A model generated the notes under the pieces. That model saw nothing but the letters and a program-made list of their open reading frames with translations. It made no database searches and was not told where the DNA came from. Source: a virus. From it: 49,691 nucleotides of DNA. Position numbers and translations under genes: made by a program. The number at the start of each line of letters is the position of its first letter. Positions within the stretch are counted from its first letter, which is position 1. Of the stretch, positions 34,782 through 42,713 are shown piece after piece. The stretch covers positions 1 to 49,691 of IMG/VR virus record IMGVR_UViG_3300019889_000020, one strand, 5' to 3'.

Positions 34782-37508
34782 TTAAATCCTACGGCCATTT
34801 TGGAAAAACTTACCATCACGAACTGTGAGCTTGTGCTTGATAATTTCTCCTGGTGCTCTAGCAGCAAAATCAATATTACCGATATAACGCTGATTATTTG
34901 CTGCGGCACCATAAGGAAACTTGGGCGGTATCTCATCCCTAACGCGGTGTTTTGTCCAGGAAACTTTCTCATCAACAGGGCCGAGCCACTCAATAAAACG
35001 TTCGTAGAAATCGGTGTACTTGATCCACTCCCCGTCAACTTCATAGCACATCTCATCAATGAAACTCTCCAGGTAACTATAGTTCGCTCGGCTTGCCTGT
35101 TGCTTGATCTGTGTTGTGATAACTGGAATATTCAAGCGATCATTAGATGGTGGAACTTCTAACGTTAAGATCGCTTGAAGAAAATCAGGAGCTTCCGCCT
35201 GGAGCAACTCTAATAGATTTCGTTTGGGAATAAGTTCCAGGGGATCAATTGGAGCAACACTGATCATTGTAATACGGCTGTCACCCGGAAGTATCGGACA
35301 AGCGGAGTGATGATTCGCACATTGTATCCAGTGCGTACTATTGGGTATGGTATAAGGTGTCTTTGACTTAGGATGAACCAGGAACATCTTTGCTGTAACC
35401 CATTCCTTGATCCGATTGTACGCAAGTGATTTACCTCTACCTTTGCCAAGATCAACTTCCTCGATGACGCACAAGATCGCGGACGACAGTTCGCCATTGA
35501 AACTCGCCTCGCTAGTTAATGCGACCGATGCCGGTACAACAGCCCCTTGAGTAAGCAATAGGGAGATGGCTTCATGAAAGGAAGATTTTCCTGTATTCTG
35601 TTCCAATGAATAAAAGAAGAGATAGGGAAGTTGCTCCAGTGGGAATTGGAATAGAGAAGCTATCCAACACTTGAGATAGTCTGCTCCGGACAGAATGCCA
35701 TTGTTCAAACACCAGGGATGTTGGACAATCTCCTCATTCAATCCCTCACCGAGATGGTCAAGTAACTTGATCCAGGTTGGATAATGTAGATTTTCCTTTT
35801 CCTTATCCTTGGATGGTTTGAAACGGAGTTGAGCCGCATTCCTATTCCAACAACGTCCTCCCGGATATTCGACCTGGAAAGGACGATTGACAAGGACCCA
35901 TTGTTTCATGATGGCATTGCCCAACATCAGATCGACATCGGGACCAATATGGCCCTGACGCTTGACCGCTAGACGGACATGTACAAGTGGCTCCACTGAC
36001 CAACTTTCCGCAACTTTGATCACCCACCCGGCGTCCTCATGGGCCTCATTGACAAGGTGACGGAGAGCCTCATCATGATCAGCTAACTCAGGTTCAGCAG
36101 GGGCCGTATTTCTAATAGAGAAAACTCGCTGCCATTTCTTCGGAGTTGCAATCCAATCGTCCATTTTATCGGAAGTATCACCAGGCTCTCTAGTGACTTC
36201 CATGATGATCTTACCATCTTTCCTTTGCTTGATAGAGGCTTCGCGACCAGCTAGATTAGCTGCCAAAGTGACTTCGGCTCCCAAGGCAATGGCGGTATCC
36301 ATCGCTGCCTTAGCATAGGAGAAAATGTATCCTCCGGTAGGCTTCTCCTTTCCACCGTAGGAGTTAGCCAATGTAGGGAGATCAGGGTCACGGTTAAGAA
36401 AACAACGAGTCCACCCGGCACCATCTTGGGACCAGGAAGAGTGCTCTGCAACTCCGGGCGTGAAACGGCGTACTGCCCAACTGCCCTTACGTAGTGGAAA
36501 GCAGAAACAATTATGATCGGTGCCTCTTTCAGTGCCCGTAGAAATTGTTTCAAAAGGACCTCTCAAATCGAGATCGTTATGCATTTTCTTTAGAAACCAG
36601 GTATGGGTAACAAGCATATTGCGATCGGAATCCCAATACCAATAAGCCCCGTTAGAAGTAAGCCACTCAATATGGCTACGGTGTGAGGCGTCCAATTCTG
36701 CGTGTATTGACTTCGACGTAAGTTCATCAAAGAGGTCCTCCTGGTTACCAGAGCGTACCAACTCTGGTAGAGTTTTACGACGATCCCCTTTCACGACCGC
36801 GACATGATCTTTCCAATTAACCGGGATATCCTCGAAAATTGTGCCACTTTTGATAAGGAGAAGGACATTGGTATTGATCATTTTGCGGTGCCAAACCCAC
36901 ATATTGCCACCGCAGATATCCACCTTGCTACTAAAATCGTATCCTACAAAAGCAGATAATTGACCAAGAATACTACGAGCCAGAGCAGAATGTTCATGGT
37001 GAGTATTAGTAGGAACTTCTGCAAGAAAGACGTAGAGATGTAATCCCCTTCCTGAAGTTGAATAGCGTATATTAATCCAGGGAACTCCTTGGAGAAGTTG
37101 CTCGATTTGCTTGAGTTCCTCCTGTGTAGACTTACGGGTATGACGTTCCGAATGTCCCATGATCGCATCAAAATCGAAAGCGACCCAACGTGAAACTCTA
37201 TTTTTCCAATCCCAACCCGTCATACCGATGCCTTCGGCATGAGCTGCGATATCAAAGGACATTGGAACATCAGTATATTCAGGATTAGTTCCTGCGTTTC
37301 TAGGGATACGGAACGGTTTCCATTCCGTATCCCCATCAGTCCAGGCCATATAAGTACGGCCATTAAACGTTGGATCAATACGTGTCCCGCCATCGGCGGC
37401 GACATTGACCTGGCACTCCATATCATGGCTATAGAGTTCTGCCAAATCCTTGTGCGTGCTCAAGGTAAGGAACGTCTTGATCGCTTCAGTACGAGTAGGT
37501 TGAGTCAT
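34782..37508 (-). CDS. Primase-polymerase / SF3 helicase fusion
   Basis: 908 residues from ATG 37508 (AAGGAAAG upstream). The N-terminal domain is an archaeo-eukaryotic primase: WVAFDFDAI holds the DxD metal site (112 and 114), and YSTSGRGLHLYVF the conserved His (157). The C-terminal part is a superfamily 3 helicase: Walker A EQNTGKSS (636-643), Walker B AILCVIEEVD, and an SF3 sensor region around HWIQCANHHSACPILPGDSR. The protein would unwind and prime phage DNA. Palindrome copies lie at 35208, 36111 and just before the start (37524). Confidence 0.9.
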   Translation of the reverse strand: MTQPTRTEAIKTFLTLSTHKDLAELYSHDMECQVNVAADGGTRIDPTFNGRTYMAWTDGDTEWKPFRIPRNAGTNPEYTDVPMSFDIAAHAEGIGMTGWDWKNRVSRWVAFDFDAIMGHSERHTRKSTQEELKQIEQLLQGVPWINIRYSTSGRGLHLYVFLAEVPTNTHHEHSALARSILGQLSAFVGYDFSSKVDICGGNMWVWHRKMINTNVLLLIKSGTIFEDIPVNWKDHVAVVKGDRRKTLPELVRSGNQEDLFDELTSKSIHAELDASHRSHIEWLTSNGAYWYWDSDRNMLVTHTWFLKKMHNDLDLRGPFETISTGTERGTDHNCFCFPLRKGSWAVRRFTPGVAEHSSWSQDGAGWTRCFLNRDPDLPTLANSYGGKEKPTGGYIFSYAKAAMDTAIALGAEVTLAANLAGREASIKQRKDGKIIMEVTREPGDTSDKMDDWIATPKKWQRVFSIRNTAPAEPELADHDEALRHLVNEAHEDAGWVIKVAESWSVEPLVHVRLAVKRQGHIGPDVDLMLGNAIMKQWVLVNRPFQVEYPGGRCWNRNAAQLRFKPSKDKEKENLHYPTWIKLLDHLGEGLNEEIVQHPWCLNNGILSGADYLKCWIASLFQFPLEQLPYLFFYSLEQNTGKSSFHEAISLLLTQGAVVPASVALTSEASFNGELSSAILCVIEEVDLGKGRGKSLAYNRIKEWVTAKMFLVHPKSKTPYTIPNSTHWIQCANHHSACPILPGDSRITMISVAPIDPLELIPKRNLLELLQAEAPDFLQAILTLEVPPSNDRLNIPVITTQIKQQASRANYSYLESFIDEMCYEVDGEWIKYTDFYERFIEWLGPVDEKVSWTKHRVRDEIPPKFPYGAAANNQRYIGNIDFAARAPGEIIKHKLTVRDGKFFQNGRRI

Positions 37509-37527
37509 CTTACTTTCCTTGAATCTA

Positions 37528-37713
37528 TTAGAGAAGTGTATCAACTGAAGCAACTAACTCGTCAAAAGCCAGATCGGCTTTCCTGCATAGGTCCTCGAAA
37601 CCTGTAAACTCCTTATCCAATCGTTTGTACTCTTTCATGTCGCGGCGTGCCCTAACATATGCCTTGGCGGCGGTAATGACTCGATCTTCTTTTTTGAAAA
37701 ATTTAAAGAGCAT
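37528..37713 (-). CDS. Hypothetical helical protein (61 aa)
   Basis: 61 residues from ATG 37713, which overlaps the end of the sigma-factor gene by 11 bases; GAAG lies upstream. Lys-rich and probably wholly helical (EDRVITAAKAYVRARRDMKEYKRL). It may be an accessory protein of the sigma factor or primase, but this is only positional. Confidence 0.55.
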   Translation of the reverse strand: MLFKFFKKEDRVITAAKAYVRARRDMKEYKRLDKEFTGFEDLCRKADLAFDELVASVDTLL

Positions 37714-38269
37714 TGTACTTCTTCCATCTCCGTTTGAGGCGTCTTTTCGCTCGTGCAAAATCGACAATGATACGCTGATGATTGGTATTCAACCGTTTAG
37801 CTATCTCCTTTTTAGGTAATCTTTCCAATATGTACATTGTCACTATCGCACTTTCATACTCATTGAGACCGATTAATAGATCACTAAATCTATAAGAGTC
37901 GGGTTCAACTTCATATCCGTGATGATTATCGCTAATCGGATGACGATTCATGTGCTGAGCACGTTTGGCATCTTCTACTGTTGTTGCAAACTGAAAAGCT
38001 CGCTTTGGGATATGGAATGGACCTCGCCTAATCTTATACCACGTTAAATTTCGCTTAATATAATTTGCTGCATAAGCACCGAATGGAATTTTTAAATCTT
38101 TATTGTAATTGATGCGAGCTTCGCATAATGCAAGATAAGCTTCTTGGAGAGCGTCCTCATCTTGAGTGAGGTAACGCTCTTTTAACATCGTCCAAATTAG
38201 TCCGATGTTATCTTCAATTTGCTTATCCCATTCTAATTGTTCCTGGTGAGTTGTAGGTTCCTCATACAT
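37703..38269 (-). CDS. RNA polymerase sigma factor, sigma-70 family
   Basis: 188 residues, ATG after GAGGTACTC. Region 2-like residues about 18-90 include NIGLIWTMLKERY, EDALQEAYLALCEA and the aromatic-rich IPFGAYAANYIKRNLTWYKIR, which matches the core-binding and -10-melting segment. Residues about 132-182 (LNEYESAIVTMYILERLPKKEIAKRL followed by HQRIIVDFARAKRRLKRRW) match the region 4 helix-turn-helix. There is no region 1 and only a short linker, as in ECF-type or late phage factors. It may direct transcription from the three shared promoters. Confidence 0.8.
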   Translation of the reverse strand: MYEEPTTHQEQLEWDKQIEDNIGLIWTMLKERYLTQDEDALQEAYLALCEARINYNKDLKIPFGAYAANYIKRNLTWYKIRRGPFHIPKRAFQFATTVEDAKRAQHMNRHPISDNHHGYEVEPDSYRFSDLLIGLNEYESAIVTMYILERLPKKEIAKRLNTNHQRIIVDFARAKRRLKRRWKKYNAL

Positions 38270-38276
38270 GAGTACC

Positions 38277-39404
38277 TCACTCTAGTTTGGAAATGGACTC
38301 CCCGGCATAGAGGACACATTCCTCCAGCTTTTGGATGGCAAGAGACCGTTGAGCGTTATCAGGGCAACTTGCCCAAAGGATGGTAACAAGGGAGGAGGCC
38401 GCTTTTTGCACAGCGGTATTACGAGTAATCTCGCCCGGAGTCGGGGCTTTGTAGACGAAATAATCTATTGGAGCCGGCATACGATCCCTCACGTAGTTGA
38501 AACTATTACGATAGTTCTGATTGAATTGTTTGTTTCCAGCAATCCATGCGACCCTACCGCCAATGAAGATTTTGTCTCCCCATTGTTGGTATTTGATATC
38601 GCCGGTTCGCTTGGCTAAGTAGCCATATATCGGCAATATCAATAGATTGAGGTCAGGTGCTCCCGTAGTAAGTGTCATGTTCGTGGGCGGGTCAGCGTAC
38701 ACGAAAGATTGATTAGACTCTCGCCAATGTGTCTCCATGAGACCTTCACCAGCGAGTTTGATCGCGGGAAACACTTTGTCGTCATTGGAAACGACTTCCC
38801 ACATCATCAAGGCTTCACAGGCCAATCCCACCATAAAAGGCTGTGGCACCCACGTTTTCGAGATGAACCATTGATCGAAATGACCATAGAGATTGCGGAT
38901 GCGATCTAGAGTTTTCTTCTCCCGAACTTTACCTAGCGATTCAGCCACCAAATGAGCCATGATCGCATAGGCACATTCACGCGACCCATTTGCACTGACA
39001 AGATAACTTCCATGACCAACGGAATCGAGATCGGTAGCATAGGACGAATTGTTAGAAAGCAGCATTACGGAATCTTTTGAGAACGTGTCTCCTGTTCGTC
39101 GAAAATCTTCCGCCAATCCTTGCGGAAATATCCAGTAGCCTGGCAATCGACCCTGGTTCGGTAGCAGATAAGTATCGCGATAAAGTTGAACAGAGACCTT
39201 GGCAGCATCCAGCCATTTGGCATCCTTGGTGTAATCGTAAATCTGATAGAAAACCCGAGCCCCATCATAGTAAACAGGATTGAAATCAGGATTAGGCTTA
39301 CCACCCTTCCAATCGGTAAGAATTTTCTTTTGATTATTGGCATGCGTCAGTCCGAAACTGAGCATGTCCTTTTCCCACATTTTCTTAGCGTCGTCAAATG
39401 TCAT
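38277..39404 (-). CDS. Toroid (alpha/alpha barrel) glycosidase-like protein
   Basis: 375 residues, ATG 39404 with GAGGG upstream. The sequence repeats paired helices with aromatic and Gly/Asn-rich loops (YYDGARVFYQIYDYTKDAKWLDAAK, SRECAYAIMAHLVAES, HFDQWFISKTWVPQPFMVGLACEALMMWEV), the pattern of six-hairpin glycosidases and polysaccharide lyases. There is no signal peptide. Lysis or capsule breakdown are options, yet it lies inside the replication unit. No palindrome copy occurs in it. No catalytic residues can be assigned by eye. Confidence 0.6.
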   Translation of the reverse strand: MTFDDAKKMWEKDMLSFGLTHANNQKKILTDWKGGKPNPDFNPVYYDGARVFYQIYDYTKDAKWLDAAKVSVQLYRDTYLLPNQGRLPGYWIFPQGLAEDFRRTGDTFSKDSVMLLSNNSSYATDLDSVGHGSYLVSANGSRECAYAIMAHLVAESLGKVREKKTLDRIRNLYGHFDQWFISKTWVPQPFMVGLACEALMMWEVVSNDDKVFPAIKLAGEGLMETHWRESNQSFVYADPPTNMTLTTGAPDLNLLILPIYGYLAKRTGDIKYQQWGDKIFIGGRVAWIAGNKQFNQNYRNSFNYVRDRMPAPIDYFVYKAPTPGEITRNTAVQKAASSLVTILWASCPDNAQRSLAIQKLEECVLYAGESISKLE

Positions 39405-39634
39405 TTTACCCTCGGCTTGTCTTGATGTTTTTCGAGACGGTCAGCACACTCACGCATCGCTCTGACGACATCTTCACGGTTGCCATTGGAAATATATTGC
39501 ATTTCACTGTGATCATCGCATATCAGTAAAGCGAAAAACGTATTTCTATCAGGAAGACGTTCCTGTATTCCTTCAGCAACCCATTGCATGAACGTTTTCA
39601 GTTCTCTATCATTCATTAGATGAAGAGGTTTCAT
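39401..39634 (-). CDS. Hypothetical protein (77 aa)
   Basis: 77 residues from ATG 39634; a TTG at 39697 would add 21 residues across a palindrome copy (39680-39690). The sequence begins MKPLHLMNDRELKTFMQWVAEGI and ends in a charged helix, looking like a small regulatory alpha/beta protein. The stop overlaps the glycosidase-like gene start as ATGA. No family recognised. Confidence 0.5.
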   Translation of the reverse strand: MKPLHLMNDRELKTFMQWVAEGIQERLPDRNTFFALLICDDHSEMQYISNGNREDVVRAMRECADRLEKHQDKPRVK

Positions 39635-39693
39635 GTTACTTTTACTTAAAAATGAGCCATCCGTGGCTCTTAGGGCTGGCTCTAATAGAGAAA

Positions 39694-40314
39694 TCAACGG
39701 AAGTTGAGTGTCCAGTAGGAACCGATACCGGCCAATCCGATCGCTGTGACGGATGGATCAAGCATTGCTGCTCGATGTGGCGGTGAATTCATCCATTGGC
39801 CACCGATTGTGGCAGGTGAGCCCATTGCCGCGTTTTGGCGTCGAGCAGGTCCCATAACGAAGTGACCTAGCCCACGTCCCTGACAAGCGGCACTATTCCG
39901 ACTAGCCCAATTGGCTAGGTTTTGATCCCAACCTACGGGTCGAAGACCTGCTCTTGCTCTAATAGAGTTGAGCCAGGACACGAAAGAGGGCACCTGTGGG
40001 CGAGGAGCAGGCTTAACCTTGCGTTCAACACGCCACATTCCCTTGTAATCGCCGGATTGGATTTGGCTACCCCAACCAAAAAGGCCCTGTTTGGTAAGCC
40101 AAACCCATCCCTTTGGTCCCAATTCTTCACCATTGACGGTGGTAGTAGGAACCTTCTCCAAGTTTGAGGAAGCTACCAATTTGTAATCATCCGGGTAAAC
40201 GGGAGCGTGACGTACCTGAGGAGGGTGAACGGGAGCGTAATGTACGGGAGCGTAACATTGCCCATTCGCACACTGTTCAGGGGCTAACAGGGCGAGGAGG
40301 AGAATCAACTGCAT
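39694..40314 (-). CDS. Secreted CAP-domain protein
   Basis: 206 residues from ATG 40314 (AGGAG six bases upstream; ATG 40317 is an adjacent alternative). A signal peptide (MQLILLLALLAPEQCANG) is followed by a Tyr/Pro/Val-rich spacer (APVHYAPVHPPQ). Residues 125-206 form a CAP/SCP fold: FVSWLNSIRARAGLRPVGWDQNLANWA, a short GHFVMGP segment, IGGQWMNSPPHRAAML and IGLAGIGSYWTLNF. Host-surface interaction or wall-associated roles are typical. The N-terminal style is common in planctomycete exported proteins. Confidence 0.75.
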   Translation of the reverse strand: MQLILLLALLAPEQCANGQCYAPVHYAPVHPPQVRHAPVYPDDYKLVASSNLEKVPTTTVNGEELGPKGWVWLTKQGLFGWGSQIQSGDYKGMWRVERKVKPAPRPQVPSFVSWLNSIRARAGLRPVGWDQNLANWASRNSAACQGRGLGHFVMGPARRQNAAMGSPATIGGQWMNSPPHRAAMLDPSVTAIGLAGIGSYWTLNFR

Positions 40315-40636
40315 CATGCTCTCCTGAATTTTCTTTGTCCCACAGTGCTTGCCACTTGGCAAGTTTCACCGGGGCCATCGCGTATAGTTCTTCTAACGTT
40401 CCGCCGCGAAGGATATACATTTCAAGGCAACATAACATAACGTCGATCATTTCAATTCGGCTACTTTCTCTAATAGATTTGTATTTGTAAAGAGGATCAC
40501 GATCTTCAATTCGGGCCGCTTGACAGAATTCGCCTAACTCGCCATTGATAGCCGCTAAAATATCCCATTTTCCGATCTTATTGGCGTTAGCACGATGAAT
40601 ATTTTCAACTTGCCTGAAAGTCACTGGATCAATCAT
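40277..40636 (-). CDS. MazG-like nucleotide pyrophosphohydrolase
   Basis: 119 residues. The helical core carries the MazG/dUTPase-like metal pattern: GELGEFCQAARIED, with a later SRIEMIDVMLCCLE, the E-x2-E...E-x2-D arrangement that binds magnesium. Such enzymes hydrolyse NTPs or alarmones and help phage replication. The ATG has AAGG upstream and overlaps the preceding stop as ATGA. The 3' end overlaps the CAP-protein gene by 38 bases. Confidence 0.65.
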   Translation of the reverse strand: MIDPVTFRQVENIHRANANKIGKWDILAAINGELGEFCQAARIEDRDPLYKYKSIRESSRIEMIDVMLCCLEMYILRGGTLEELYAMAPVKLAKWQALWDKENSGEHDAVDSPPRPVSP

Positions 40637-40896
40637 AGTGGCATTCCTTGTTTTTCGGCATTAATCATCGCAGTATACGTTACATCGCGTATATGTTTAG
40701 CAGTTTCTTTATTAATTCCAATATAATCAAGCCAATAATAGACCAAAGTGGCAAAATTAGTAGGACTTTTATACTGAATTACCGTTGAAAGTGGGTATTT
40801 GTCGGCTTCCAACTTAGCAAGTGTATAAATATTCGAGGCTTTGACCGGAATTATGGTCACTTCCTTCGGACAATAGTACAAAGCTATATATTTCAT
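40633..40896 (-). CDS. Hypothetical protein (87 aa)
   Basis: 87 residues from ATG 40896; an upstream frame to 40950 is possible but overlaps the previous gene. Compact alpha/beta protein with several Tyr residues, no signal. The start lacks a strong ribosome-binding site. The stop overlaps the MazG-like gene by four bases. No family recognised. Confidence 0.5.
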   Translation of the reverse strand: MKYIALYYCPKEVTIIPVKASNIYTLAKLEADKYPLSTVIQYKSPTNFATLVYYWLDYIGINKETAKHIRDVTYTAMINAEKQGMPL

Positions 40897-40901
40897 GGTC
40901 T

Positions 40902-41099
40902 TTATGATGGGAAAAAGGTGATGGGCCAAAATAAATCCGCTAAACAACACGATTTTGGCGTCTGATCACCTGCAAATAGCACATGAACATGAATAGGAAG
41001 GCCCTCAGTTCCGATAATAATACCGTATTCGGGAATTTTCATGTGCTTTTGCTGATAGAGTACCGGCTTTTTCAGTTCAATTTCCTCTGGATTGATCAT
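40902..41099 (-). CDS. Hypothetical small protein (65 aa)
   Basis: 65 residues, ATG after AAGGCAGGAAA. Beta-rich (PEYGIIIGTEGLPIHVHVLFAGD) with one Cys pair near the C-terminus. It overlaps the gene upstream by 23 bases. The family is unknown. Confidence 0.5.
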   Translation of the reverse strand: MINPEEIELKKPVLYQQKHMKIPEYGIIIGTEGLPIHVHVLFAGDQTPKSCCLADLFWPITFFPS

Positions 41100-41298
41100 T
41101 TTCCTGCCTTTCAGAAGTCAATTTCTCCCTTTCCTCTTCCTCATCAACTGTTTCAAACCTCCCTGCGACATTGGCGTACTTCCTTTTTGTCCCGAATTCA
41201 ACTGTTGGGTAGTCCTGAGAGAAATCAATCCACCCAATTTCATGTTCATCGGTCAATCCTTGAGCTTCACAGTAGTCTTTGAACTGTTTCCAGGTCAT
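41077..41298 (-). CDS. Hypothetical acidic protein (73 aa)
   Basis: 73 residues from ATG 41298, chosen because GAGG lies five bases before it; that GAGG comes from a palindrome copy (41305-41315). The protein is acidic with an amphipathic start (MTWKQFKDYCEAQGLTDEHE) and a Glu-rich tail. No family recognised. Confidence 0.55.
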   Translation of the reverse strand: MTWKQFKDYCEAQGLTDEHEIGWIDFSQDYPTVEFGTKRKYANVAGRFETVDEEEEREKLTSERQENDQSRGN

Positions 41299-41309
41299 TT
41301 GAACCTCTA

Positions 41310-41726
41310 TTAGAACCATTTGTACCAAAGTGAGATTTCGCGGCGTGCTGCTATCTCGTCCGCAGAGCCGTGAATGGCGTTTTTCATGGAATCGACCATA
41401 TAAAGGTAACGAATTGTATCAGGTGCAGGCTCGGAATAGTTCCCCATAAGGGTACGGAACGCGGAAAAGACATGGTTGGGCTTCTTTTTCATCGTGAGCG
41501 TGCCAATTATGATGGGCGTATGCGTGTACATGCTCGCTATTAGATTTTCATAGAAGTCTTTTCCCTTATGTTCACCATAATGTGACTCTAATAGAGAAAA
41601 TTGGGGTATTAACATGGATAAATTCGTGACAGTGAAGCCTTTTTCCTCTATTAGAGAAATGATCTTTCCTGATAAAGAGCGTTGAATGGCATCCGGCTTG
41701 ATAATGAAGAATGTTTGTGGCAACAT
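41310..41726 (-). CDS. ndk: Nucleoside diphosphate kinase
   Basis: 138 residues from ATG 41726 (GGGG upstream). The fold signature is complete: TFFIIKPDAIQRSL at the N-terminus, SHYGEHKGKDFYENLI, DTIRYLYM and the catalytic His119 in NAIHGSADEI. The usual GTIRGDF is altered. The enzyme moves phosphate between NTPs and dNDPs; with the dNMP kinase in this unit it completes a dNTP-supply pathway. Two perfect palindrome copies lie inside (41586 and 41646), and a GCTATTAGAT near-copy at 41537. Confidence 0.85.
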   Translation of the reverse strand: MLPQTFFIIKPDAIQRSLSGKIISLIEEKGFTVTNLSMLIPQFSLLESHYGEHKGKDFYENLIASMYTHTPIIIGTLTMKKKPNHVFSAFRTLMGNYSEPAPDTIRYLYMVDSMKNAIHGSADEIAARREISLWYKWF

Positions 41727-41727
41727 A

Positions 41728-42099
41728 TCACATATCCCCGCTAAAAACATAGTTTGCAGAGGCTTCCATGACAACTTTGATCACATGTTCAGGTACATCA
41801 TGTTCCTCACCATCACGCTCGCCCTCGGAATTGAGGACACCTACGATCATCATAGACCCCACAATGCAATCGCCTACGCCTAGGGGCGTACCTACGCTAT
41901 TACACAGATAGGTAGCTAAAGCATTGAGCACGGGCTGTTTGTCCGAGCGTACCTTGGCTTCCTCATCAATGAAGCAAACACTATCAACCGTAAACGGGAT
42001 CATTTGTATCCATCCGCCGATGATCTTTTTCATATCATTGAAGCCTTTGATTTCTTGCACGATCGCAGGCTTGCTAACTTCAATCACGAGAACTTTCAT
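41728..42099 (-). CDS. DUF3846-like protein, first gene of leftward unit
   Basis: 123 residues. MKVLVIEVSKPAIVQEIKGFNDMKKIIGGWIQMIPF and the later CFIDEEAKVRSDKQPVLNALA and CIVGSMMIVG fit the DUF3846 pattern of phage and mobile-element proteins of unknown function. It is the first gene after the leftward promoter at 42241-42269 and lies 13 bases after a palindrome copy (42113-42123). The family role is unknown. Confidence 0.7.
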   Translation of the reverse strand: MKVLVIEVSKPAIVQEIKGFNDMKKIIGGWIQMIPFTVDSVCFIDEEAKVRSDKQPVLNALATYLCNSVGTPLGVGDCIVGSMMIVGVLNSEGERDGEEHDVPEHVIKVVMEASANYVFSGDM

Positions 42100-42240
42100 A
42101 CCTGTTCCTTTTCTCTATTAGATTCGCCATTTGGCAGATGATCGTTCATTTCTCTAATAGATTCGCTTAGCATTAGATTAGAGAAATTGATCGAGTGCAT
42201 GCATTCAAGCAGTCAATCACGGTCTGAGAGGTCCCCCGAT

Positions 42241-42269
42241 AGTATACGGTCATTTGGCCGGTTTTTTCC
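42241..42269 (-). promoter_or_regulatory. Conserved phage promoter, leftward (replication genes)
   Basis: On the minus strand GGAAAA (42269-42264), 17 bases, then TATACT (42246-42241), with ATGACCG directly before the -10. The 17 bases at 42238-42254 are the exact reverse complement of 898-914. It points at the leftward unit starting at 42099. Confidence 0.75.
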
Positions 42270-42362
42270 AAAATCCGTCAAAATCGTAACCCTTATTTTC
42301 ATCGGTCGTCACAAGTCGTTTGATAGTCCCATTTATAACACCTAGTAACCAAATCCCGCTAA

Positions 42363-42411
42363 CTTCTTTGTATGAGAGATAGTAGTGATAGTGATAGCTC
42401 ATACAAAGAAG
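42363..42411. other. Perfect 14-bp inverted repeat with 21-base loop
   Basis: CTTCTTTGTATGAG (42363-42376) and its exact reverse complement (42398-42411) enclose a purine-rich loop, AGATAGTAGTGATAGTGATAG. It lies between the divergent promoters. No T-run follows. It could be an operator, a small RNA, an origin hairpin or a site for nicking. Confidence 0.7.
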
Positions 42412-42549
42412 ATACGGGCGTGCGTATGGTTAGGATACGAAACCGGGCACGCGTAACGGGTTACGGCATGCCAGCCTGAAAAGGGTTATAATGCTTGCAT
42501 GAGTGCATGCATGCATGTAAAAATATTTTCGGAAATGTTGCCATTTCGT

Positions 42550-42578
42550 GGAAAATATGCGACAATTGACCGTATCCT
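42550..42578 (+). promoter_or_regulatory. Conserved phage promoter, rightward (ParB/helicase genes)
   Basis: GGAAAA (42550-42555), 17 bases, then TATCCT (42573-42578), with TTGACCG directly before the -10. It differs from the other two copies by a T for A just before TGACCG and a C for A in the -10. It faces the ParB-like gene at 42714, whose leader holds two palindrome copies. Confidence 0.7.
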
Positions 42579-42713
42579 ATATGGGGAAACCACATGGCTG
42601 GCGAAAAGGTGTCTTTTCGCTGATTTCTCTAATCTAAAGGTAGGCGAATCTATTAGAGAAATCGGTCAAAGGCTTCAGCGACCGAATCTAATAGAGAAGT
42701 CAGAGGGCAGACA

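Larger units (their letters stand above)
42100..42713. promoter_or_regulatory. Divergent control region between the two units
   Basis: 614 bases without a gene. From left to right: palindrome copies at 42113 and 42152 and a near copy near 42172, the leftward promoter (42241-42269), a strong hairpin (42363-42411), a TATAAT-like sequence at 42487-42492, the rightward promoter (42550-42578), and palindrome copies at 42649 and 42687 in the leader of the ParB-like gene. Four to six palindrome sites around two promoters make this the most likely operator or partition-site cluster. An unexplained GCATGC-rich stretch lies at 42493-42517. Confidence 0.75.

Noticed and set aside
42487-42492. TATAAT as an independent -10 element
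   Set aside because: No -35 element at a good distance; the shared module at 42550-42578 is better supported.
42100-42713. tRNA or other structured RNA gene in the control region
   Set aside because: No cloverleaf or conserved RNA pattern; only a simple hairpin is seen.
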